Assembly: GCA_032358165.1 (NCBI GenBank)
Contig: JAALGY010000017.1
Coordinates: 682,001 to 746,000, forward strand
DNA from: Diplosphaera chodatii
Taxonomy: Eukaryota; Chlorophyta; Trebouxiophyceae; Prasiolales; Stichococcaceae
Reading direction: 5' to 3'
Length of the DNA stretch: 64,000 nt
Shown here: positions 55,601-64,000 of the stretch, piece by piece
Layout: each line of letters begins with the position of its first letter
Position numbering within the stretch: position 1 is the first letter of the stretch
Made by a program: the position numbers and the translations under genes
The notes under the pieces: generated by a model
Seen by the model: the letters and a program-made list of their open reading frames with translations, nothing else
Databases searched by the model: none
What the model was told of the DNA's origin: nothing

Positions 55601-58566
55601 GTCTGCCAATGTCCACTTCACATGCGCTGCAGGCGGCAGAGCCACAGGTGGCCGCGGCCGGAAGGCTAGTCCACAGTCTCGTGCGCGCACAGCTGGCACG
55701 CCCCGGCCCCAGGCCCGGCGCCCAGAAGCGTGCTGCGCCACTGCAGGCGGACGCTACTCATGCCGCCACCCATCAGGTGCTTTGCTTGTGCCTGAGCGAT
55801 ATGCACGCTTGCTCCGGCATCACTGCAGAGTAATAAGACCTGCGCGGTTCTGCAGATCACAACTGTCTTCTCATGGGTGTGCTTGACCCTGGCTGTGGCG
55901 CTCAACGGCTGTGTGCTGCTGTCGATCGGTAGGCGAGTGGCGAATTACCGCCGCCCGCCAAGCGGCAGAAGCTGCAGTGCAGGGGCACGCCTGAGACGGC
56001 GGCAGCTGGTGCCTGTCTCGCTGTGCCGGCGGCCGGCACACCACAAGGGCGCTCGGGCAGCGACGGTGCGCAGCAGACCACTGCTGCCCCCAGCCGTAAT
56101 GGTGCAGATCATGCAGCTGATGTTGAGGCCGCCGCAGACCCTGCCAGGCAGCTGGAGGCGCCTCTGGCTGATGCAGCTGCAGCGCGGGTGGCAGTGGCGC
56201 GCTCACAGACGGAAGCCTGTGAAGAGCGGGCTGCTTGCAGTGAGGTAGGGTTCTCAGCGACCAGCGCGTTCACCCTGATCGATGGGAACACCCCTCTCTT
56301 GTCTGGCGATCTGGCACTTGACAGTAGCATCCTTCGCCTTCACCTCAAGACAGCACGCAGCAGCTAAATCAGGTCAAGATGGGGGGTCGATAACTGTATA
56401 ATCGTTCCGAGGGTTAGGAAACGCGCCGCGAGGCGCCGCACCATATGCTGCCCATTCCCCACGGTCTACCGCGCTGTTCAAACTAAAGCGGCCATGCTGA
56501 ATCGCGTGGCACGTCGCGCTACGTAGTGTCTCAGCGGGCTAAAAACGCTCAAGTGCTTTGTTTAGGGGTTAGGGTGTAAGGCTTACGTAGTCTTTCTTTT
56601 GTTATATCGACCCCCCACCTGATTTAGGAGCCCCGAAGACAGCAGATCGCTGAGCTGGTGCATAGTGAGATCATGGATGTAAGAGTGCTTGCGTGCCACA
56701 TCATATCGTCTGAGGCTGAGCTCCTGTCCTTGTGAGCTAGGCAAAGCTGCAGTGGAAGCCAGCAGCTGCAGCGGCAGCTCATGCTACAGGGCAGGCAGAT
56801 GCCTCTCAGGCAGACGCCGTAGATGCCAAGCGGCAGCTGGAAGCGGCTGCTGCAGAGCATGCGTCTTCACTGGCAGCAGCACAGGCAGCTGCCACTGGAA
56901 CCAAGCAGCAGCTGGAGGCAGAAGCAACGGAGCATGTTGCTGAGCGGCACAGGCTGCAGACAGCATTGGCAGATGCCCAAGCGAGCGCAGCGGCGCATGC
57001 AGCGGAGCAGGGTTTGCAGCTGCAGCAGCAAAAGCGGGCTGCAGCGCTTGCAGCAGCATTTGCAGCTGCTGCGGACGCCAGGCGGCAGCTGGAAGCAGAT
57101 GCTGCAGAGCACATTGCCTTCATGCGGCAGCTGGAGACAGTGGTCGCTGAAGTCCAGCAGCAAACAGTGACAACGGCTGCACAGCAGCAGGCGACCCTGT
57201 CAGAGGCTCGTGCACAGAGGGACCAAGCCATTGCTAACCACCAGGTAGTGATCGTTACATGACGACACTTGCTGCATGTTGTTTCGTTGCATCTCAACAA
57301 AACGTCAGGGGAATCCTTGCAGTGCCTTGTGACACCCCTTACCCGGCAGATGCATATGCTGGTCTCTGCTGGCTGACATCAGTTCGCACACACAACAGCA
57401 AGGCACCCTTGCCCAGCAAACCTGGTGGTGCATCTATTGCATGCTGTTGACACAGGAGGCTGTCTTAGCGCTGGCAGCACTGATGACGCAGCAGCAGCAG
57501 GTGGCTGCTGAGCGTGCGGCCCTGTTTGCGGAGGAGACACGCCAGCGGAAGGCGGCCGAGGCGGAGGCTGAAGGGCACCGGCAGGCGGCTGACGAGCTGA
57601 GGCTGGCGCTCGCTGAGGCGAAAGGGAAGCAGGAAGCAGCCGAGGCTGACGCCCGGAGGCAGCGGCGGGCGGCCGCTGATGCGGCGGCCACCAGGGCCGA
57701 TGCGTGGCGGCGGGCTCAGACGGCGGCAGCAGCAGCCGAGACGGCCTCTCAGAGGTGGGTATGAAAGTTTTAGTTTTAGGGTTCAGTGCGTCAACGTTGC
57801 AGGTCTTGCAGGCTGCTGCAGCGCTGCTTGGCAACGTGCTCAGCTCCGATTGCAAGTCAGACTTTCGAGTGACATCGGCCAGCCGATGTTTGACATGCAG
57901 CCTGCCTTGCATGCCACCCTTCCCCTGCCTGTCTTCGACGTCCCCTGCCTGTCTTCGACGTCCCATTGCCATGCAGGCAGCGCAGCGCAGAGGTTGCACG
58001 TTCAGCAGCTGAGATGCGGGCGGATGCCCTGGAGCGGGAGTTGACTGCCGCCCGGCAGGGGGCTTCGGCAGCCGCGCCCGACGCAATTCGCTGGGCCTCG
58101 GCATGCGAGGCCGCTGCCACGCAGTGCAGCGCCCTGGTGGCAGATGCTGAGCGGCAGCGGGAGGCAGCGCAGGCGAGCGCCCCCTGTCCTGGTTGTCTTC
58201 TCGAACAGCTTCGCCAGTGTCCTGGATACACCCTGCCAGCCGTACTTGAACGGACGGGGTCTTCATGCGATTTGTGATAACTCAGTCTCTCCTGGGTGAT
58301 GCAGGCGGTTATAGTGCTGCTGCAGACGGCAAGGGCTTCAGCAGAGACAAAGCATGCAGCAGCAGAGGAAGCAACGGCGGCGGCTCAGCAGGCAGCCCTC
58401 GATGCGCAGCAGCAGGCCCAGCAACAGGGCGAGGTGCGACAAGAGTCCCAACCACCTAACCTGGATCCCAAGGTTGCTGACCTGTGCGGCTGGAATGAAC
58501 ATATAGATGCACGTGGGCTGCCTGACCCGAATGCATGTGCCGCAGGCCACAGCAGACAGACATTGA
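49676..58566 (+). CDS. F14: giant fused family member, S - N/A remnant - B - B2 - coiled coil
   Basis: About 19 exons joined by GT-AG introns with agreeing phases. S 49676-49943. Exon 50073-50921 fuses an N remnant (GHCWPGIM) to an A remnant (QLAPPGMPSDG) and a Pro-rich repeat. Then 51067-51092, 51261-51456, 51602-51642, 51757-52012, 52152-52463. B is 52588-53441 (VELFGGKPPKAVSLYLPGA). B2 is 53570-54611 (VPKRVLRLQYG, TNILLLHRLERGG). Then 54744-54769 (26 nt), 54873-55083, 55290-55477, 55633-55776, 55933-56244, 56643-56678. Ala/Gln coiled coil: 56741-57244, 57456-57754, about 57976-58190, from about 58304. Probable stop at 58564-58566. Roughly 1,950 aa. The Pro-rich and coil parts could be separate genes, but the phases favour one. 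Confidence 0.6.
50235..50600 (+). repeat. Proline-rich coding repeat in F14
   Basis: Imperfect repeats of about 54 bp encoding PPPAPxPPPxLRPQPPxV-like units, decaying downstream to PRPWPR and PPPAPPPST. Composition resembles extensin-type proteins, but no signal peptide is visible upstream. Confidence 0.75.
54299..54535 (+). repeat. About 100-bp coding tandem repeat after F14 B2
   Basis: Units begin at 54299, 54398 and 54500 (99 and 102 bp, then a partial copy). They encode PAAATPAAxWLTxxGGPVAA followed by a C-containing stretch. Confidence 0.8.
56364..56627. mobile_element. MITE-like element in an F14 intron
   Basis: 264 bp bounded by terminal inverted repeats: ctaaatcaggt then, after 5-6 extra bases, ggggggtcgata at the left; the exact reverse complement of ctaaatcaggtggggggtcga plus ta at the right. 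TA flanks both ends if the repeat is taken to start AATCAGG, fitting a TA target-site duplication of the Tc1/mariner type. There is no coding capacity inside. It lies in intron 56245-56642, ending about 15 bp before the next exon. Confidence 0.75.
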
Positions 58567-59198
58567 GGCAGCACCTGCAGACGCTGGACTCACCTGCGGC
58601 TGACAGTGGCTGCGATCGTTCCATGAATGTGACGGGACGCTTGGGGCGGCATCAGCGACAGCAAATGCTGGGCAGTTGCCATCAGTATGTCTGCGCAAAG
58701 GTTATCAGTGACAGCCTAAATTCTTGCTTGCATGGCGCTCTCAGAGAGTCGTGGGTACTTTGCCAGTGGCACGTGTTCCTTTCAGGACAATCGATTGAGG
58801 CCTGCAACACCTGGCGATGCGTGCGCAAGCTTGACAAGGTTTTGTTTGGTATAGATCTTAGGACCTGGACGGACCAGCAACCGCTGTGCTGTCCATGTGG
58901 ACAGCGGTGTAACTTTGTTAGCAACGCAAGCTTGCTGCGTGTATGCAGCTCCGCTCAAGACAACATCGTTCTTCCAGATCAACTCCAGAGTGTGCATCAT
59001 TCGCGATTACAAGGTCATCACCATAACCTACCAGAACTCCCACCACGGCAATTGTATACACGCACACGGCCGTGGCCTCGATACAACACTAGCCAACATT
59101 CTGTACAGGCAGTCTATACTGTTTTGAGTGCATCGCCATTCAGGTCGTCCTGAGATCTATTGCGTCCTTCCTGCAAGGGCGCGCATGGTTGTGCTATG
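58567..59198. other. Convergent intergenic region between F14 and F15
   Basis: An open frame on + runs through much of it (to 59153) but has no family similarity and is probably chance. No other feature recognised. Confidence 0.4.
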
Positions 59199-59279
59199 TT
59201 ACTTGGATGTCGTTAAGCATCCTGTGTCCAGGGTGTTGTGCACATCTGTGCTGTCTGCCACAGCAGCGGTTACAATTGT

Positions 59280-59345
<66 letters not shown>

Positions 59346-62300
59346 GATGACTGCTTGCTGAGCGGCTGCTGTTTGTTTCTGTGTTGCCGTGCACTGCGCC
59401 TCTGCCAGAGCTTCCGCTGTTGGCAGCAGGAATATCATCGCCTGGATCACGAATGAGAGCGTGATTGTCACATGGCCGTTATGAGATATCTTCCATTTGA
59501 TCGAGACTGCCAGAACATCATCAGGACTTAGACATACGGGATGCGTGAGGAGAAGTGCGGGACTCGGGGCGCTTGCCTGGGCTGCATGTCGCTGCCGCTC
59601 CGCTGCAGCCGCAATGGCGCTGCACTTTTCAGCAGCGGCCTCACACGCAATGGCCAGCCGATCCGCATCGGCCCTGGCCGCCAAACTCCCCTGCCGAGCG
59701 GCAGTGTTCTCCCGCTCCAGGACATCCACCCGGGCCACGGCCGCGGCTCGTGCAGACTCTGCGCTGCGCTGCCTGGCATGTGAATGCAGACTTCAGGGAT
59801 GGCAAGGGGAAGGCAGACAATCTGGCTAGCCAATGCGATTTTGCTGTTGTGACGTGCAAATGGCGTGCAGCAGGGGATGGCGCCGGGCAGCACTGCAGGT
59901 CTGCAACAGCCTGTGGCCACGCAGCGTCAGCAGACGCCCAAACTCCCAAGAGCCTCACCCCCCTCGGGCCTCCTCTGCTTCCGCAGCCGCCAGCTGGGCT
60001 CGCTGCTCGGCTTGGGCTCTGGCAGCCTGCGCGTCTGTGGCCGACTGCCTCTGCCTCTCGGCAACGGCCTCAGCTGCTTTTTGCTTGTGGAGAGCCATGG
60101 CAAGCAGGGCCCTCGACTGCTCGCAAGCCTCCGCCTCGGCTGCTTCTGTCTCCCATGCAACATCTGCGAGCGCTGCCCCGTGCTTGCGGGCTGCCTGCCG
60201 CTGCTGATTGATCTGTGCCGCTAGCGCCTTGTCAGCTCTCTGTGCAAAGCAATGACATCGTCAGGCTTGGCGTCACTAGATGACCCAATGATTTCATGCA
60301 GGCACCTGACAAAACAGCCGCACGCTGTTGGCACTCATATTGGGTGCCCTTTGCCACAGGGAAGAGCAACAATCCGTCGATGTATGGCCCCAGATGCCAA
60401 CATGACAGAAAAATCAACACCTGACAGGCAGCATTGGCTTTGTCCCGCTGAGCGTGGGCCTCCAAGAGCGCCGCCTGCTGCTGCTCAGCTGTCACCTTTG
60501 CAGCGTCCGCCTGCTGTCGCTGCGCATCCACCAGCGCAGCATCCTGCGTGGCAGCCGCTGCCTCCAGCTGCCGTTGCTCCGCAATGTGTTGCGCAGCAGC
60601 CTCTTCCAGCTGCCGCCGGGCCTCTGCAGCGGCTGCCCAGGCAATGGCACGTCCAGCAGTTTCTGCTTCCAGCTGCCGCTGCGTGGACGCAGCAGCCGCC
60701 TGTGCTGCTGCCAATGCACCAGCATGCTCTGTAACTGCTGTCCCAGCTTGCTGTTTGGCTTCTGCGATCGTCGACTGCGCTGCTGCGAGCAAGCTGGTGT
60801 GCTCTGCAGCGGCCGACTCCAGCTTCTGCACGGCAGTCGCTGCCTGCCCTGCGGCATCAGCAGCCGCTGCAGCTGCTGCCTCCCGCTGCCGATTTGCCTG
60901 GTTCCATTGGACAAACAGCTCAGCGTTTGGACATCTGGTACGGCAACCAGCTTGTTGTCACAGCTCGATGGAGCATGGCTCAGGTGCCGTTACTGTGGCA
61001 GAAGTGCAGGGCTGCTGCTAACAGCAGCAGCAGCTGCTAGAGTACACACATGGTCGGAGCAGACCGCTTTGTACATAGAGACAGCTCATATGCATGTGCA
61101 TCTGAAGCATCTGAACATGACTGCGTCTAGTGACTACGTATGCACCTCATTGCAGGCGGCCCTAGCAGCGGAGGCCTCTGCACGTGACTGCGCCATCGCC
61201 GCCCGTGCTGCCGAACTTTCAGCCAGCGCCGCCTCCAGCTCAGCGGCCATAGCCGCAGCGCACCCTGCCGCCTCCGCTTGAAACTGCAAGAGATGATGCT
61301 TGTCAGAGCTTTAAGGTCAATGATGCAAGGTGCCTGTTTCCAGGCCTGTTGCTGCCCCTATGCTATGGTGTATCCAGGTGGACCTCCACACCAATTTTGT
61401 GACATGCTACAAGTCGAAGTGAAGTGGGTTGTCGAACCATGTGCACCTGCTGCCAAGCTATTGCGCACATGGCATGCTCGCACTCTTCCTGCGCTGACAG
61501 ATGTTGGCAAGCTGGTGTGGGCAAAGGGGGCTGACGGGGTTCTGGAGCTTGGCAGGCAATTCCCGTAACCACCTGCGCAGCAGCGTTGGGGTCTTGCACA
61601 TGGGTCTCCGCATCCTGCAGCCGCCGCTGCAGCTCATGTTGCCGCTGCGTTGCCTCGTTTTGCACCGCCGCCAGCTGTGCCTGAAATGTCTGCTCAGCTT
61701 CCTGCTGCCGTGCTGCCAGCTCAGCAAGCGCAGTGCTGTGCATGTGTATCGAATCGTTGCCAGCTGTCTCGGCCTGACCCTGCCAACCATGCATGCACCT
61801 GGTAGATGTGCCGTTCCATGCAGATAATGAGCACGGTGCTGGCACACCATATTGGCAGGTAGTCCTGCAAGGACTGCCTCACCTGAGGTGTATTGCCCAG
61901 CGCAACACCTGCCAGGGTGACACAGGTCACCTCAGCTGTTGTCATGCAGTCAGTATTCCCACATGGGCATGCTGAGGTGCATCCATGTGCAGGGTACGGC
62001 TGAGTGGACACAAAGGTGGTGAGTGCACCAGCATGCAATTGAAATGGGTTGGAACAACGAGTCAGTACCAGGCTCAGCGGCTGCTGCTTCCATGGGGACC
62101 TGCGAGGCGTGGTGCGGCGGCATACCCGCCACACTGCCAACTGCTGTTTCTCCACCATCGTGGCTGGGGATCGGCTGCATTGCGACGTTGCCACCAAGCA
62201 TCCTCGTGGGGGCCCAGCCACAGTTGCCGCTTGCATCTAGATTGCTGAACATCTTGAAAACGGTTCATGGTTTATGTGCCCGACAGCGAGCCATGAAGCG

Positions 62301-63993
62301 CAGGACTGGCAGCACAGCTGACTCACCTGCCCAGCAGCACCACCGGCCGCAGCTGCAGAATGCAAATGGATGGTCATCAGTGCCAGAACAGGCAACCAAA
62401 GTCCGCTCTGCAACATGTAACTCGTCTGCACGACACCCCAGAGACGGTGCACAGCGTGATGGGCAAGTCGTAGACCAGGAGTGCACTCCAGTGCAATGCA
62501 ACGTGAAACCAAGTATGTGCAATGTACCTGGGGAAACCTGCAGGCTGTGCAATGCAGCAGGCTGTGGTATCGGCGGCCGGCGTTCTTGAGCAGCTACAGG
62601 CTGAAGGCTGGCAGCAGGCGTGGCCGCTGCTGAGGCAGCTGCCACGTCGCCGCCGTTGGGATCACCAGCAGCGGCAGTCTCCGAACTGTGGCCCGTGAGC
62701 CAGGTGGGGGCATCAGATTGGGCCGCAGGCGCTGCCAGCGGTTGTGTCCTGCTGCGCTTGGCTGCCCTTATGCCGACCTCGCGTTGCAGCATGTAGTCGG
62801 CATCAGCGTGGTTGTCGGCCTCAACTACGATTGCCGGCGTGTGCTCGTGGCTGCCCAAAAGTCGGATGCCCATGCTCTCGCTCAGCACGCCACCCCGCTC
62901 CAGGCGGTGCAGCAGGATGATGTTGGCGCCGCTTGGCAGCTCGCCGGTGCTCTGCTGCAGCTGGTGGTTGATCTGTGACCGTATGTCCATTGGGATAGTG
63001 TCAAGGCCGTCCCGCTCGCGTGCCCTGGTGACGCTGCCAAGCCTGCGCCCGCTGGGCAGCAGGTGCAGGTCTATCTTGTCTGGGATGGAGCCATATTCGC
63101 CGTACTGCAGCCTCAGGACCCGTTTGGGGACGCGGATGAGGTCATGCTTGCGCCTGAGATAGGTTGGTGGATGGCTGCTTGCGGGATGACAGCTGCTGCT
63201 GCCGGCTGGAGGCTGCTGCGGCAGCACCTCTTTTGAGACTGGCCCGCTGGCCCCGCCGAAGCCAACGGTGGCAACGCTGGCGGGTCCCAGGCTGCTGGCA
63301 TCCTCTGTTGGCAGCTGCACTGTTGGGACGTCCAAGGCTCGGGGCTCAGCCAGCTGCCTGTGAGAGGCGCCATGCACCGGTGCTATATGTCTTCTGCTGC
63401 TGTGGACTGGGTCTGTCAGCGTGGCTCCTGCAGCATCATGTGCAGGTAGAGTGGTTGACATGGTTCTTAGCTCTGTTGCGGTTGTGCCATCCGCTTGTTC
63501 TGGCAGCGTCAAATGAATCATGACGACTGCAACACTGTGATGTTGATGCCTCTGCACCTGCTGAGCCGACGTTGTTGGCGTTGTCTGCAGCGGTGTCTGC
63601 AGTTGCTTCAGACGAGGTCTCCGTGTCCGCGGAGGATCCTCGGAGGAGGATTGGTGCTTTACGCGGCAGCAACATGTAGCTCAGAGGAGCAGCAGCATGC
63701 TGCACAGTTTCGGGAAGCGATGCCGAAATATGCTGCGTGGTCTGCCGCAGGTTGGGCGGCGCATCGCTGAAATGTGGCCACGTCCCCACCAAAGAGCTAC
63801 TCGCAGTTGCAAATCCTTGTTGTGAGGCAAGCCCCAGCAGAGGTGGACCAGGAGTATCCTCCTTCTGATGATGCTGAAGGGTCGAGATCACTAGCAAGCT
63901 GTGCTCGATGTCAGGCTTAAAAGGGTCCCGGGATGGGCTCTGGTGCACCGGTAATATATTATACGGCGGTGACTGTATCCTGCGATCATGCAA
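59199..63993 (-). CDS. F15: S - B2 - coiled coil family member with polyglutamine
   Basis: Inverted paralogue of the second half of F14. Exons on -: S ends 63558 (open to 63993, 5' end uncertain, no clear ATG), B2 63427-62528 (VPKRVLRLQYGEYG, LHLLPSGRRLG, HQLQQSTGE, NIILLHRLERGGVLSESMG), mini-exon 62352-62327 (26 nt), a linker at about 62240-62080 of uncertain frame, then coiled coil: 61719-61573, 61283-61146, 60918-60421, 60227-59959 (ends phase 2, as does the matching F14 exon), 59772 to about 59565, and 59441-59199 (TAA). The coil is Ala/Glu/Gln-rich with long heptads (ARRQLEEAAAQHIAEQRQLE). The last exon contains 21 Gln where F14 has a few. It is likely a long rod with a B2 head. Confidence 0.62.
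59283..59342 (-). repeat. (CAG)20 microsatellite coding polyglutamine in F15
   Basis: Twenty perfect CTG units on + (CAG on -), plus one CAA, give 21 Gln. The Gln frame is supported by the F14 paralogue, where the same position reads AAAQQAALDAQQQAQQQ. Confidence 0.92.
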
Positions 63994-64000
63994 ACTGGAG

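Noticed and set aside
56570..56590. Telomere-like ggttaggg inside the MITE-like element, and similar text near 42797 and 57775
   Set aside because: Only one or two imperfect units each; no array.
58296..59153. 285-codon open frame at the 3' end of F14 continuing past 58440
   Set aside because: Only the first 45 or so residues match the coil of F15. The remainder has no similarity and unlike composition, so it is probably chance openness.
59194..59394. Polyalanine reading of the CAG tract
   Set aside because: The Gln frame is conserved with F14 (TAAAQQA at the same place); the Ala frame is not.

Overview
The window looks like GC-rich, intron-rich nuclear DNA of a green alga (chlorophyte; a trebouxiophyte such as a Chlorella or Coccomyxa relative is my guess). 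The signs are a plant-type ATP-phosphofructokinase split into at least nine exons, dense short GT-AG introns with ctgcag-like acceptors, and Ala/Pro/Gln-rich proteins. There are no operons or bacterial ribosome sites, and I found no tRNA, rRNA or CRISPR.

Layout. Positions 122-2720 (+) hold the 3' part of the phosphofructokinase gene, with a tandemly duplicated 78-nt exon. Almost everything else (3331-63993) is an array of 15 members (F1-F15) of one modular multigene family that I do not recognise. F1-F3 are on + (3331-13994). F4-F13 are on - (48993 down to 14832). F14 (+, 49676 to about 58566) and F15 (-, 63993 to 59199) are convergent, much larger members that end in long coiled coils. The first orientation switch, between F3 and F4, is an inverted repeat with arms of about 550 bp and a 760-bp spacer.

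Family architecture, read directly from exons. S is a Pro/Gln-rich start exon, often with a QQTAPL-like motif. N is about 55 residues beginning near W-W-P-G-R-V and ending F-F-T-S-x-x-A-E-V. A is about 90 residues with A-L-A-A-Q-L, G-T-R-L-x-L-S-A-G and V-I-V-Q-L-A-P-P-G-M. B is about 100 residues with L-F-S-G-G, V-D-F-Y-x-P-G, L-P-K, I-V-F-E-R-R and L-S-V-R. A basic Ala/Pro tail with K-R-K-R and P-A-T-P-P-Q-R motifs follows, then a mini-exon (usually exactly 26 nt), then a helical T exon. Some members add a 23-nt last exon. Introns follow a strict phase grammar: S ends in phase 1, N and the mini-exon run 1 to 0, A and A+B run 0 to 1. Modules can therefore be duplicated or swapped without breaking frame. 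F1 and F4 carry two N-A pairs, F3 is S-B-N-A, most - strand genes are S-N-A-B, and F14/F15 add a second B type and coiled coils. Exon lengths of seven complete models (F1, F2, F3, F9, F10, F11, F13) sum to exact multiples of three, which is strong internal support.

The array is evolving quickly. It contains a segmental duplication (F1/F2 3' halves), small tandem duplications that break frame (16 bp in F6, 13 bp in F8), a one-base deletion in F4, a probable lost splice acceptor in F7 and a MITE-like insertion in an F14 intron. The products look nuclear (basic clusters). N has a weak resemblance to PWWP/Tudor-type chromatin readers, which is inference only.
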